The notes beneath the pieces are model-generated. The model was not told the origin of the DNA, did no database searches, and was given only the letters and a program-made list of their open reading frames with translations. A DNA stretch of 64,000 nucleotides from Pengzhenrongella sp031582905. Its GTDB lineage: Bacteria; Actinomycetota; Actinomycetes; Actinomycetales; Cellulomonadaceae. The position numbers and the translations under genes were made by a program. Shown here piece by piece: positions 16,470 through 25,498 of this stretch. Each line of letters begins with the position of its first letter. The stretch's first letter is position 1. Location of the stretch: the NCBI RefSeq assembly GCF_031582905.1, contig NZ_CP133990.1:2170001-2234000 (forward strand). Direction: 5' to 3'.

Positions 16470-17711
16470 TCAGCCCGCGAACCGCTCCGCGCGCTCGACC
16501 ACGCGACCGGCCGACGCGGCCGCGTCCCAGGAGTAGACCGGGACGCCGTCGATCAGCACGAGCTCGGCGCGCGAGTGGACGTCCAACGGGTCGCCGGACC
16601 ACACGACGACGTCGCCGTCGCGGCCGGGCTGCAGCGAGCCCACGCGCTCGTCCAGGCCGAGGAAGGTCGCGGGGTTGACCGTCAACGCCTCGAGCGCGGT
16701 CTGCCGCGGCAGCCCCTCCTTGACCGCGAGCGTCGCCTGGTGGACGAGGAAGTTGATCGGCACGACCGGGTGGTCGGTCGTGATGGCGACCCGCACGCCG
16801 GCGGCGGCGAGGGTGGCGAGGTGACCGATGGCGCGGTCGCGCAGCTCGACCTTGGACCGGCTGGTGAACATGGGCCCGAAGATCACCGGGATGTCGCGCT
16901 CGGCGAGGACGTCGGCGATCTTGTGCGCCTCCGTGCCGTGGTTGATGACCAGCCGGTAGCCGAACTCGTCGGCGAGGCGCACCGCGGTCGCGATGTCGTC
17001 GTGCCGGTGCGTGTGCTGGTCCCACACGAGCTCGCCGTCCAGGACGCGGGCGAGGACCTCCATCGTGAGGTCGGGTGCGAAGGGCTCACCCTTGCGGATC
17101 CCGGCCGCTCGGGCCTCGCGGTAGTGCTGGGCCTTGGTGAACGCCTCGCGGATGATCAGCGCCGTCCCGAGGCGCGTGGACGGCAGCTGCTTCTTCTCGG
17201 CGTAGACGCGCTTGGGGTTCTCGCCGAGCGCCGACTTCACGCTCACCGCGTCGCTGATCACCTGCTCGTCGATGGTGCGCCCGCCCCACGACTTGATCGC
17301 CACGCTCTGACCGCCGATCGGGTTGCCCGAGCCCGGCTTGACCACGATGGACGTGACCCCGCCCTCGAGGGCGTCGCGGAAGCCCTCGTCGTCGATGTTG
17401 ATCGCGTCGATCGCTCGCACCGCGGCGGTGTTCGGCGAGGTCATCTCGTTGGTGTCGTTGCCGGCGACGCCCTCGCCCTCCTCGTGGATGCCGACGTGGC
17501 CGTGCGCCTCGACGAAGCCGGGGAGGACCCAGCGTCCGGTCGCGTCCACGACCGTGGCGCCGTCGGGCACGGCGACGTCGGCGCCGACGGCGGTGATGCG
17601 GCCGTCGGTGATGAGCACGGTGCCGCCCTCGATGGCGGCGGAGGTGACGGGGACGACGTAGCCGCCGGTGATCGCGACGACGGGCGGGGCAGTGGTAGGG
17701 CGACGAGTCAT
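16470..17711 (-). CDS. Amidohydrolase family protein (imidazolonepropionase-like)
   Basis: A 413-residue metal-dependent hydrolase. The HxH metal motif is FVEAHGHVGIHEE (His70 and His72). Further features are TSIVVKPGSGNPIGG, the HTHRHDDI segment, VINHGTEAHKIAD with metal-type His residues, and AITTDHPVVPINF with the catalytic Asp. The N-terminal GTVLITDGRITAVG and C-terminal GRDGDVVVWSGDPLD form the split beta-sandwich seen in the superfamily. The ATG at 17711 follows this pattern. The substrate is unknown; prolidase-like and imidazolonepropionase-like members look similar. Intact; divergent from the S4 gene by 33 bases. Confidence 0.88.
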   Translation of the reverse strand: MTRRPTTAPPVVAITGGYVVPVTSAAIEGGTVLITDGRITAVGADVAVPDGATVVDATGRWVLPGFVEAHGHVGIHEEGEGVAGNDTNEMTSPNTAAVRAIDAINIDDEGFRDALEGGVTSIVVKPGSGNPIGGQSVAIKSWGGRTIDEQVISDAVSVKSALGENPKRVYAEKKQLPSTRLGTALIIREAFTKAQHYREARAAGIRKGEPFAPDLTMEVLARVLDGELVWDQHTHRHDDIATAVRLADEFGYRLVINHGTEAHKIADVLAERDIPVIFGPMFTSRSKVELRDRAIGHLATLAAAGVRVAITTDHPVVPINFLVHQATLAVKEGLPRQTALEALTVNPATFLGLDERVGSLQPGRDGDVVVWSGDPLDVHSRAELVLIDGVPVYSWDAAASAGRVVERAERFAG

Positions 17712-17744
17712 CGGGCAACCGTACGACCGCCGTAGGGTCGAGGC

Positions 17745-18119
17745 GTGACGACCGAACCCCGCCTCGACGCGGGTCGACCGCTGGGTGTGGGCAGCGCGCC
17801 TGACCCGGACCCGCGCCCTCGCGGCGGCGGCCTGCCGTGCCGGCCACGTCCGGGTCAACGGTGACCGCGCGAAGGCCGCGACGCCGGTGCGGGTCGGCGA
17901 CGAGGTGCGCGTCCGCGTCGAGGGCGTCGAGCGCATCGTCGAGGTGACGCGGGTGATCGAGAAGCGGGTCGGGGCGGCGGTCGCGGCCGAGTGCCTCGTG
18001 GACCGCACACCGCCGCCGCCACCGCCCGCGGAGGTCCCGGGGGCGCCGTCCGGGACCGCGGTGCCGGACGGCCGACCAAGCGCGAGCGCCGCGAGATCGT
18101 GCGGCTGCGCGGGCACTGA
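17745..18119 (+). CDS. S4-domain RNA-binding protein (HslR-like), two frame joins
   Basis: Binds structured RNA, probably stalled 50S subunits or rRNA, by analogy with Hsp15. The S4 fold is clear in RVDRWVWAARLTRTRALAAA, CRAGHVRVNGDRAKAATPVR and GDEVRVRVEGVERIVEV. The C-terminal reading GRPTKRERREIVRLRGH to the stop at 18117-18119 is typical of the actinobacterial family. Two joins are needed. One is near 17772 (RLDA|VDRWV), the only place where a base seems to be gained, or two lost; the other is near 18050, where one base is lost. The GTG at 17745 is the likely start. A proline run (TPPPPPPAEVPG) separates the domain from the tail. Confidence 0.75.
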
Positions 18120-18168
18120 CCGGTGTCCGGCGGAGCGGGACCCGAGGTCGGGAGGGCCGACGTCGGCC

Positions 18169-19778
18169 TCACTCCTCGACCGGCACCAGCAGCTCCGCGT
18201 CCAGCGCGATGGTGGTGTCGAGCGTGACGTAGCCGCGCTCGTCGAACAGCACGGTCACCCGCTCGGCCTCGACCACGGACACCGTCCCGGCACCCCATTC
18301 CCGGTGCTCGACCGCCTGCCCCGCCCGCAGCGGTGCCTCGTCCACGTCGACGCTCGTGCCGGCGTCGCACGCGTCGCACCGCCCGCACCGCTGCGGGTGG
18401 TCCTCACCGAGGAGCTCGAGCAGCATCCGCCGCCGGCAGTCGCTCGTGTCGGCGTAGGAGCGCACGAGCTCGACGCGGGACCGGTCCATCGCCTGCGCGT
18501 GCTCACGCTCCGCGGCGACGGCCTTCACCACCGCCTCGACCGACGGCGGGCGTCCGTCCGTCCTGGTCGGCGCCAGCACGCCGTCGTGCTCCTCGACCGC
18601 GCCCACCGCGACGAGCGCCCCCAGCGCGCGCGAGAGCGACCGCGCGGAGACCCCGGACCGCTCGGCGAGGTCCTCGCGCGTCCCGGGGCTCTTCCGGACG
18701 GCGGTCAGCACGGCGCGCAGGGTCGCGGGGCGCGATCCGCCACCGGACCGCAGATAGTGGTTCAGGCCGAAGTCGTCCGGCCGGTAGAACAGGACCGCGA
18801 GCGCGTCGTCCCCGTCCCGCCCGGCACGGCCCACCTCCTGGTAGAGGGCGTCGAGCGACGTCGGCGGTCCGGCGTGCAGCACGAACCGCACGTCGGGGCG
18901 GTCGACGCCCATGCCGAACGCGCTGGTCGCGACGACGAGGTCGGCGTCCCCGCGCAGGAAGCGGTCCTGGGCGTCCTCGCGCACCCGCCTCGCCAGACCG
19001 GCGTGGTAGACCAGCGGCGGCCGGCCGGCGTCGGTGAGCGCGTCCGCGAGCGCCTCGGCGTGCCGGTGGGTGCGCGCGTACACGATGCCCGCTCCCCGGT
19101 CGCGACCGCGGCCTCGACGACGGCGGCGTCGCGCTCGTCCTCGCCCGCCGAGGCCCGCGCGCCCAGCCAGATGTTGGGGCGGTCGGCGTCGTGCACGAGC
19201 ACGCGGGCGTCGCGCATGGCGAGGCGCTCGACGACCTCCCGGCGCACCTGCGCGGACGCCGTCGCGGTGACGGCGAGCACGCGGGGTCCGCCCAGGCGCT
19301 CGACGGCGGCGCCGAGGTGCAGGTAGTCGGGCCGGAAGTCGTGCCCCCACTCGCTGACGCAGTGCGCCTCGTCGACGACGACGAGGCCCACGCGCGCCTG
19401 CGCGAGCGTCTCCACGACCGCGGGTCGCACGAGCTGCTCGGGACCGAGCAGGAGCACGTCCAGCCGGCCCTCGACCGCGTCCTCGAGCGCCTGCCGCTGC
19501 CGGCGCGGGGTCAGCGCCGAGCTCACCGCACCGGCCCGCAGACCGGCGTGCCCGAGGGCGTCGACCTGGTCGCGCTGGAGGGCGAGCAGCGGCGACACCA
19601 CGACGGTCAGCCGGTCCGACATGAGGGTCGCGACCGCGTACACCGCCGTCTTCCCCGCCCCGGAGCGCGCGACCAGGAGCGTGTCGGCGTCGGCCAGGCC
19701 GCGCAGCGCGTCCGCCTGGGCCTCACGCAGCGTGTGCCCGTCCCCCAGGACGGTCCGGACGGCGTCGTCGAGCGTCAT
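18169..19778 (-). CDS. RecQ-like ATP-dependent DNA helicase, one frame join
   Basis: About 536 residues after one join. The helicase core has a Walker A site, LLVARSGAGKTAVY (Lys43), SPLLALQRDQV, and the Walker B/DEAH box with RecQ signature VVVDEAHCVSEWGHDFRPDY. After the join come GIVYARTHRHAEALAD, FGMGVDRPDVRFVLH and QEVGRAGRDG. A Cys cluster, DCRRRMLLELLGE then CGRCDACD, matches the RecQ zinc-binding part. The C-terminus is a small beta domain (EHREWGAGTVSVVEAERVTV) in place of an HRDC domain. The break is in the GGGG run at about 19095-19098 on the plus strand. ATG 19778 is used; GTG 19802 is an alternative. It is compact compared with E. coli RecQ (about 610 residues). Confidence 0.88.
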
Positions 19779-20006
19779 CGGCCGGCGGGCCGGGGCGGTC
19801 ACCGCGCGTCCGGACGGTGGTCGGGTCCTGCCTGCGTCACTGCTCCTCCTGGGGTCACGCCGGCGGCGGGCACCGGCCGGCGGATCACGGTGCAACGCGA
19901 CCTGCACCCCTGCAACCGCAGCCGCCGAGGTGGGACCGCCGCGGTCCGGTTGCGTGTGCGGGACGGCCGCCGCACGGTGAGACACATCACCGAGCAGGAG
20001 GACGCC

Positions 20007-20846
20007 GTGACCGACAGCACCGCCACCCCGGACCCCACCGAGCCGCCCGCAGCGCGCGAGCCGCGCCGCGTCGTGGTGACCGGCGCCGACTCCGGCATCG
20101 GCCGGGCGTGCGCCGTCGCCCTGGCCGCGCCGGGACGGCACATCGGCCTGACGTGGCACACCGACGAGGCCGGCGCCCAGGCGACCGCGCAGGAGGTCCG
20201 GGGCCGGGGCGCCGAGGCGCACGTCGCCCACCTGAACCTCACCGACCCGCCGTCGGGCAGCCGGGTGGTGGACGAGCTCGCCGGGGCGATGGGAGGCCTG
20301 GACACCCTCGTGATGTCGTCCGGCACGGGCTCGTCGACGCTCCTGCTGGACATGACGTACGAGCAGTGGCGTGAGGTCGTGTCCGTCGACCTCGACGGCG
20401 CGTTCTGCTGCCTGCAGGCCGCCGCCCGCCACATGGTCGACGGCGGCGGGGGGCGCGTGGTGGCGATCACGAGCGTCCACGAGCACGCGCCGCGCGTCGG
20501 CGCCGGACCGTACTGCGCCGCGAAGGGCGGGCTCGGCCTGCTGGTGAAGACCGCTGCGCTCGAGCTCGCCGAGCACGGCATCACCGTGAACGCCGTCGCG
20601 CCCGGGGAGATCGCGACGCCGATGACCGGTCAGACCGACGAGGGCGTGCTGTCCGGCAAGGACCGGCCCGGCATCCCCGTCGCCCGGCCCGGTGACGCCC
20701 GCGAGATCGCCGCGGTGGTGGAGTTCCTGTGCTCGGGCGCCGCGGGCTACGTGACCGGGGCGTCCTGGCCGGTCGACGGCGGGATGCTGACGATGGGTCC
20801 GATGGCGGGGTCGCACCTGCAGTCCCACGACTGGCGGCGCCCGTGA
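20007..20846 (+). CDS. Short-chain dehydrogenase/reductase
   Basis: An intact 279-residue SDR. The cofactor site is VVVTGADSGIGRACAVAL (residues about 22-38). The active site is Ser near 155 (AITSVHEH) and Tyr169-xxx-Lys173 (GPYCAAKGG). NAVAPGEIATPM and GYVTGASWPVDGGM are the usual C-terminal SDR motifs. It resembles 3-oxoacyl-ACP reductase or sugar dehydrogenases; the substrate is unknown. An AGCAGGAGGA run precedes the GTG start at 20007. The stop overlaps the next start as GTGA (20843-20846). The upstream 228 bases separate it from the divergent RecQ-like gene and hold no clear gene. Confidence 0.9.
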   Translation: MTDSTATPDPTEPPAAREPRRVVVTGADSGIGRACAVALAAPGRHIGLTWHTDEAGAQATAQEVRGRGAEAHVAHLNLTDPPSGSRVVDELAGAMGGLDTLVMSSGTGSSTLLLDMTYEQWREVVSVDLDGAFCCLQAAARHMVDGGGGRVVAITSVHEHAPRVGAGPYCAAKGGLGLLVKTAALELAEHGITVNAVAPGEIATPMTGQTDEGVLSGKDRPGIPVARPGDAREIAAVVEFLCSGAAGYVTGASWPVDGGMLTMGPMAGSHLQSHDWRRP

Positions 20847-21718
20847 CCCGAGCCGCGTGGCTCCACGGTGCGGTGGGCACGGCCGGTCCGGCCGGCGTGG
20901 CGCGGGGCGTCGACCCGGCCCGAGGGGGCGGCGTGGCCCGGGGCGTCGGCCTGGTCGCAGCGGGCGGCGTCGGCGTGGCGCTCGGTGCGGCCATCGGGAT
21001 GGTCGCGGCGCTGCGGCGGGACCGGCCGATGCACGCCGTCGGGCGCACCCACCACGCCGTCGTCCACCGCACCGCGGACGCCGAGTCGTCCGGCGTCGCC
21101 TGGCTGGACCGGCCGGGCGAGCGGACGGGCCTCGTGCGCTTCTCCCGGGGCGCCGGCCTGCCGCCGTGGGCGCCGGACGTGCAGGGACTGGCCCTGCGGC
21201 TGGCCGAGCCGGACGGCGGCCACACCGACGTGCTGCTCAGCTCGACCGGGCTGACCGGGCTCGCTCGGTACACGCTGCTCCCCCGCCGGTCGCCGCTCGG
21301 CGGTCCGGCGAGCACGCTCATGCCGTTCCGCGGGCCGCACGGCCCGGTGGTGCTCGCGGCTCGGCCGCTGGCCCCGGACGACACCTCGCGCGCGGCCCGT
21401 CGCACCGCCCGTCGAGCCATCCGTCGCAGCGTCCGCCGGGACGCCGCACCTGCCCTCGCCGGCACCCGGTGGACGCTCCTGTGGTCGGGGGCCAGCGGCC
21501 CGTGGCGTCCGTTCGCGGTGCTCACCGTGGGCGCCGACGCCGGCCCCGGGGCCGACCACCGCACGCGGTTCGACCCGATCGGCGCGACCCCACCCGGGCT
21601 GCCGCCGTACCGGTGGGCCGCCGCGCTGCGCGACCCCGCCTACCGTGCCGCCCGGCACCTCGGTCGGCCGGGTCGGTCCCGGGGCCGACCCGGGGAGTCC
21701 CGCACCGGGCTCGGGTAG
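20843..21718 (+). CDS. Hypothetical protein, possibly catalase-fold
   Basis: A 291-residue protein coupled by GTGA overlap to the SDR gene. Residues about 32-55 (RGVGLVAAGGVGVALGAAIG) could be a membrane or signal segment. The rest has a pattern I associate with small catalase-like proteins: THHAVVHRTADAES near residue 70, LALRLAEPDGGHTDVLLSST, PLGGPASTLMPFRGPHGPVV and at the end FDPIGATPPGLPPYRWAAAL with RDPAYRAAR. The catalytic haem-catalase His and the proximal Tyr are not obvious, so I cannot claim catalase activity. The family guess rests on pattern memory only. The middle is very Arg-rich (RAARRTARRAIRRSVRR). Confidence 0.55.
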   Translation: MTRAAWLHGAVGTAGPAGVARGVDPARGGGVARGVGLVAAGGVGVALGAAIGMVAALRRDRPMHAVGRTHHAVVHRTADAESSGVAWLDRPGERTGLVRFSRGAGLPPWAPDVQGLALRLAEPDGGHTDVLLSSTGLTGLARYTLLPRRSPLGGPASTLMPFRGPHGPVVLAARPLAPDDTSRAARRTARRAIRRSVRRDAAPALAGTRWTLLWSGASGPWRPFAVLTVGADAGPGADHRTRFDPIGATPPGLPPYRWAAALRDPAYRAARHLGRPGRSRGRPGESRTGLG

Positions 21719-21861
21719 GTCGTCGGTCCGGCACCCCGGGCATCCCCCGGTGCTCCCCGTGGCCACGCGTCGGCGGGGGCGGGGCGCGGGCGGGTGCCCT
21801 AGCGTGACCGGTGCCGCGCGGGGACGGTCCCCGCAGCGACCTGCACCCTGCGGAGGTCCGC

Positions 21862-22692
21862 GTGCTGCCGTCGTCCGACGTCCGCGAGCTGGTCGACGAC
21901 GCCCTGTGGTCGGCGCACCGGGACACCGCAGCCGAGGTCCTGCGTGACGACGAGCGGGCCCGATCGGCCATGACCGGTGTCGCCGACCCGGAGTGGAACG
22001 GCGTGCTGCGCGCCGTCCCGGACCCGGACGGCGACGTCGACGACCTCGTCCACGAGCTGCTCGCCCCGTACGTGACGACGGCGACGCCGATGCTGTGGCA
22101 TCTCGGCGACGACGCCGACCCCCGCCTCGAACCGGCGCTGCTGCGGGCCGGACTGGTCCTCGTCGAGCGCGAGCCGACGATGGTGGCCGACCTCGAGCTG
22201 CCGCTCGTGCCGGTCCCGGACGCGCCGGTGGAGATCCACCCGGTCACCGACCTCGTGGGCCTGCGCGCCTGGGCGTGCGTGCTCCTCGGGGTGGACCCCC
22301 GCGCCGACGCCGTCGTGCCCGGTCCCGCGCTGCCGCTGCTCGGCGCGCTGGTGGCCGCGCGCGCCGGCGTCGCGCTGCCCGGCGGCGGACGCCACGCCCC
22401 GCACCTGGTCGCGACGTCCGACGGCCTGCCGGTGGGGTGCGTGGCGACGTTCGTGTCCGGGCCTGCGGCGGTCGTCGACCACGTGGTGACCGCGCGCCCG
22501 TGGCGCGGGCACGGGATCGGGACGGCGCTGACCTGTGCCGCCCTCGCGGCAGGTCGCGACGCGGGTCACCGCCGGGCCGTGCTCACCGCATCACCGGACG
22601 GTCGGGAGCTGTACCGGCGGCTCGGGTTCACCGAGGTGGGTGAGGTGCGCCGGTACCGCTGGACGCCGGGCACCCGGGCGCCGGTCGGCTGA
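21862..22692 (+). CDS. GNAT-family acetyltransferase
   Basis: A 276-residue protein with a C-terminal GNAT domain. The acetyl-CoA binding motif is VVTARPWRGHGIGTALTCAA (residues about 212-231, RGHGIG), followed by GHRRAVLTASPDGRELYRRL and GFTEVGEVRRYRW. The N-terminal half is divergent and may be a degenerate second GNAT fold. The GTG at 21862 is chosen because CGGAGG lies 8 bases upstream; the open frame extends to 21811 but without a ribosome site. It converges on the formate/nitrite channel gene, with 13 bases between the stops. The acceptor substrate is unknown. Confidence 0.82.
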   Translation: MLPSSDVRELVDDALWSAHRDTAAEVLRDDERARSAMTGVADPEWNGVLRAVPDPDGDVDDLVHELLAPYVTTATPMLWHLGDDADPRLEPALLRAGLVLVEREPTMVADLELPLVPVPDAPVEIHPVTDLVGLRAWACVLLGVDPRADAVVPGPALPLLGALVAARAGVALPGGGRHAPHLVATSDGLPVGCVATFVSGPAAVVDHVVTARPWRGHGIGTALTCAALAAGRDAGHRRAVLTASPDGRELYRRLGFTEVGEVRRYRWTPGTRAPVG

Positions 22693-22705
22693 CGGCGCCC
22701 GCGTC

Positions 22706-23565
22706 TCAGCCCTCGGTGGGCGCCTGCGAGCGCGCGTACCGCGAGTCGTCGTTGACGTACGCGTAGTACAGGCCGATGAGCAGGCCGCCACCGAGGAAGT
22801 TGCCGACGAGCGCGATGGCCACGTTGCCCGCCGCGAGCGCGACGTCGATGCCCTCCCGCAGCCCCACGACGGTGAACAGCACGGTGTTCGCCACCGAGTG
22901 CTCGAAGCCCAGGAAGGCGAAGATGAACACCGAGACGATCATGACCAGGCTCTTGGTGACGTCGTCGTGGATGAGCCCGTTGTAGACGAGCAGCATCGCC
23001 AGGTTGATCATGAAGTTGCACAGGACGGCCCGCACCAGCAGGTCCGTCCAGCCGCCCGGACCGTCGGCCACGAACGCGAGCTTGACCGCGACCGCGCCCT
23101 GCATCTGCACCAGTGCCGGACCGTCGACGAGCGTGCTCACCCGGATCAGCAGCGCGACGAACAGGCCGCCGAGCGCGTTGCCGATGTAGCACAGACCGAG
23201 CAGCCGCAGTGCCTTCGACCAGGTCGTCCGGCGGTGGTAGGCACCGATCGAGACGATCATCATGTTCGACGTGAGCAGCTCGGACTTCGAGTAGTAGATG
23301 AAGACCAGCGCCCACCCGAACGCGAGCGCGCCCACCATGCGCCCGATCGGCCGCAGCGTGGTCCCCCCACCGCCACCTGCTCGAACGCCGCGAGGATCGC
23401 AAAGTTCGTGACGTAGAGCACACCGATGATGACGCCGGCCATCGCGGCCCGCTGCAGGTACCGGCGCGCGAGCCGGCCCGACATCGCGTGCTTGGTCTCG
23501 AGCGCCTCGAGGACCGTGCTGATGAAGGGCTTGCCCGGGAACAGGTGCAACGGGTCGGACGCCAT
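22706..23565 (-). CDS. Formate/nitrite transporter family channel, one frame join
   Basis: A pentameric inner-membrane channel for small monovalent anions such as formate or nitrite. About 286 residues after one join. The N-terminus MASDPLHLFPGKPFISTVLE is short and cytoplasmic. Helices include GVIIGVLYVTNFAILAAF, MVGALAFGWALVFIYYSKSE, LCYIGNALGGLFVALLI, AVLCNFMINLAMLLVYNG, MIVSVFIFAFLGFEHSVANT and GNFLGGGLLIGLYYAYVN. The motif GFEHSVANT is the family signature and includes the gate region. The break is in the long C run at about 23364-23370 on the plus strand (a G run of the gene); one more base restores VAVGGTTLRP. A GTG at 23571 is an alternative start. Confidence 0.9.
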
Positions 23566-23638
23566 GCGCACACCGTGCCATGCGGGCCGCTGCCCGGCCC
23601 GGGACCTTCGCCTCGGCGGACGGCCCCGGGCGCGGACG

Positions 23639-24370
23639 TCACCCGCCGAGCAGACCGCCCAGACCGCCGCCGCGGTTCTGGCTGCTCCCGGCCTGGTGGC
23701 CCCCGGCGACGACCGACTCGCTGGGCTGCACGACGACGTACCCCCGGCCGCGGAAGGCCATCTGGAACGTCTCGCCGGTCCCGCCGCGCACCATGGACCT
23801 GATCCCGCCGGTGTCGACGCGGATGTCCATGTCGACGCCGGACGTCCACAGGACGACCGCCTGCGGGTCGCCGAACGTGGGCGCCGAGGCGACGTCGAGC
23901 GCGACCGGTTCGCCCTTGGTGGTGATCGCGACGTACCCGGTCCCCCGCAGCGACACGTTGTACAGCCCGCCGGTCATCGCGGCACCGCGCGCCTGGATGC
24001 GGTTGATGTCCCAGTCGATCGAGGAGGAAAAGGCGAGCACGTTGCTGCCGTTGACCGAGATCTCGTCGTTCTCCAGGTACATGATCTGGACCTCGGCGGC
24101 CTGGTCGGCGACGAACAGCTCGCCCTGACCGGTGCACTGCATCATGTCGACGCCCTCACCGGTGACCGCGGCCTTGACCATCCTGCCGAGCCCGCCGGAG
24201 CCGCGGTTCTCGAACCGGATGTCCCCCTGGTAGGCGACCATCGAGCCGCTGCGCGCCCAGACCGGGCCGAACCCCATCTGGATCTTCAGCAGCTTCTTGC
24301 CCTGCAGCGAGAACGGGTCCGGGGAGGTGTTCTCCCGGAAGTCGGTGAACAGCGATCCGTGGATCGGCAT
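23639..24370 (-). CDS. AIM24 family protein
   Basis: An intact 243-residue protein of the AIM24 (TIGR00266-like) family. It has a beta-rich double-barrel pattern with many Gly turns: MGFGPVWARSGSMVAYQGDI, GVDMMQCTGQGELFVADQAA, GLYNVSLRGTGYVAITTKG and ETFQMAFRGRGYVVVQPSES. The end is a Gly/Asn-rich tail (SSQNRGGGLGGLLGG). In yeast AIM24 acts in mitochondrial membrane organisation; bacterial members are uncharacterised and often sit beside tellurite- or stress-associated genes. The ATG at 24370 matches the family start MPIHGSLFTDF. The gene is divergent from the DUF1206 gene by 140 bases. Confidence 0.85.
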   Translation of the reverse strand: MPIHGSLFTDFRENTSPDPFSLQGKKLLKIQMGFGPVWARSGSMVAYQGDIRFENRGSGGLGRMVKAAVTGEGVDMMQCTGQGELFVADQAAEVQIMYLENDEISVNGSNVLAFSSSIDWDINRIQARGAAMTGGLYNVSLRGTGYVAITTKGEPVALDVASAPTFGDPQAVVLWTSGVDMDIRVDTGGIRSMVRGGTGETFQMAFRGRGYVVVQPSESVVAGGHQAGSSQNRGGGLGGLLGG

Positions 24371-24510
24371 GGCGGGTCGGCCCCTTCGTGCGTCGGTGCG
24401 GGCGTGGGTACGGCGCGTCCACCCGGTGCGGACGCCCCGCGCCGACCCTAGCGACGGCACACCCGGCTGCGGGAGGGGCGGGTGGGCCCGATCCCTGCCA
24501 GGGTGACGCC

Positions 24511-25299
24511 ATGGACGGACGCACCCGCAGCACAGCCCGGCAGGCCGAGAGCCACCCCGTGGTGGAGAAGGGCGCGCGCCTCGGGTACGCGGCCAACGGC
24601 CTCATCAACGTCGTGATCGGCTGGATCGCGCTGCAGCTCGCCATCGGCGGGGGCGGTGGCGGTGGCGGCGAGGAGGCCAGCACGAGCGGGGCCCTGCGGA
24701 CGCTGGCGGAGCAGCCGTTCGGGCAGGTCCTGCTGTGGGTCATCCTCGTCGGGTTCGTGCTGCTCGGGCTGTGGCAGGCGGCGACGGCCTTTCTCGGCGG
24801 CGAGACGAAGGACCGCGTCAAGGCGGCCGCGAAGGCGGTGACCTACCTCGTCCTCGCCGGGCTCACCGGCTCGATCGTGCTGGGCTCCGGCGGTGGTTCG
24901 GGCGGTTCGGCCGGTCTCACCGCGACGCTCATGCAGCAGCCGTTCGGCCGCGTCCTGGTCGCCCTGGTGGGCGCCGGTGTCATCGCGGTGGGGCTGTACC
25001 AGGCGCACAAGGGCTGGACCCGGAAGTTCGTCGGGGACCTCCAGGAGCGTCCGGCGTCGTGGGTCGTCACGGCGGGACGCATCGGGTACGTCGCCCGGGG
25101 GCTGGCGTTCGTGGTGGTCGGGGGCCTGTTCGTCACGGCGGCGTGGCGGAGCGACCCGCAGGAGGCCCAGGGGCTCGACGGCGCGCTGCAGACGATGCTC
25201 CAGGTCCCGTTCGGTCGTGTGCTGCTCGGCGTGGTCGCGGTGGGCTTCGTCGCGTACGGCGTCTACTCCTTCGCCCGGGCGAAGTACGCCGACATCTGA
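24511..25299 (+). CDS. DUF1206 family membrane protein
   Basis: An intact 262-residue protein with three DUF1206 repeats of two helices each, six membrane helices in all. Each repeat has a hydrophilic head of the type GRxGYxARG: RLGYAANGLINVVIGW, KAVTYLVLAGLTGSI (a weaker one) and RIGYVARGLAFVVVGG. Each ends with PFGxxLL: QPFGQVLLWVILVGF, QPFGRVLVALVGAG and VPFGRVLLGVVAVGF. Loops hold an eight-Gly run and a GSGGGSGGS stretch. Function is unknown. The ATG at 24511 is clear. A short hairpin follows the stop. Confidence 0.88.
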   Translation: MDGRTRSTARQAESHPVVEKGARLGYAANGLINVVIGWIALQLAIGGGGGGGGEEASTSGALRTLAEQPFGQVLLWVILVGFVLLGLWQAATAFLGGETKDRVKAAAKAVTYLVLAGLTGSIVLGSGGGSGGSAGLTATLMQQPFGRVLVALVGAGVIAVGLYQAHKGWTRKFVGDLQERPASWVVTAGRIGYVARGLAFVVVGGLFVTAAWRSDPQEAQGLDGALQTMLQVPFGRVLLGVVAVGFVAYGVYSFARAKYADI

Positions 25300-25315
25300 C
25301 CGAGCACCCGCTCGG
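25300..25315 (+). terminator. Short hairpin after DUF1206 gene
   Basis: CCGAGC and GCTCGG flank ACCC directly after the TGA of the DUF1206 gene. The stem is only six pairs and no T-run follows, so this is a weak call. Confidence 0.3.
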
Positions 25316-25353
25316 GCCGCCGCGCGCGGCCTCGTGGCGCCGGCAAGGGCGGC

Positions 25354-25473
25354 ATGGTGCCCAGCAGTCCGCGGAGCTCGTGGCCGGACCTCGAGGACGA
25401 GATCGTCGACAGCCCGCTCGCCGCCCACCCGTCGCAGCACCTTCCCGGGTGGGGTCTGAGAGGATCGGGGTAG
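25354..25473 (+). CDS. Possible short ORF (39 aa), doubtful
   Basis: ATG at 25354 to TAG at 25471 gives MVPSSPRSSWPDLEDEIVDS as its first 20 residues. The middle (WPDLEDEIVDSPLAAHPSQ) has coding-like base use, but there is no good ribosome site and I know no relative. It lies in the 199-base gap between the DUF1206 and telA genes and may be only chance or a remnant. Confidence 0.2.
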   Translation: MVPSSPRSSWPDLEDEIVDSPLAAHPSQHLPGWGLRGSG

Positions 25474-25498
25474 ACCCCGAGTGCTGGAGGAGGGCCAC

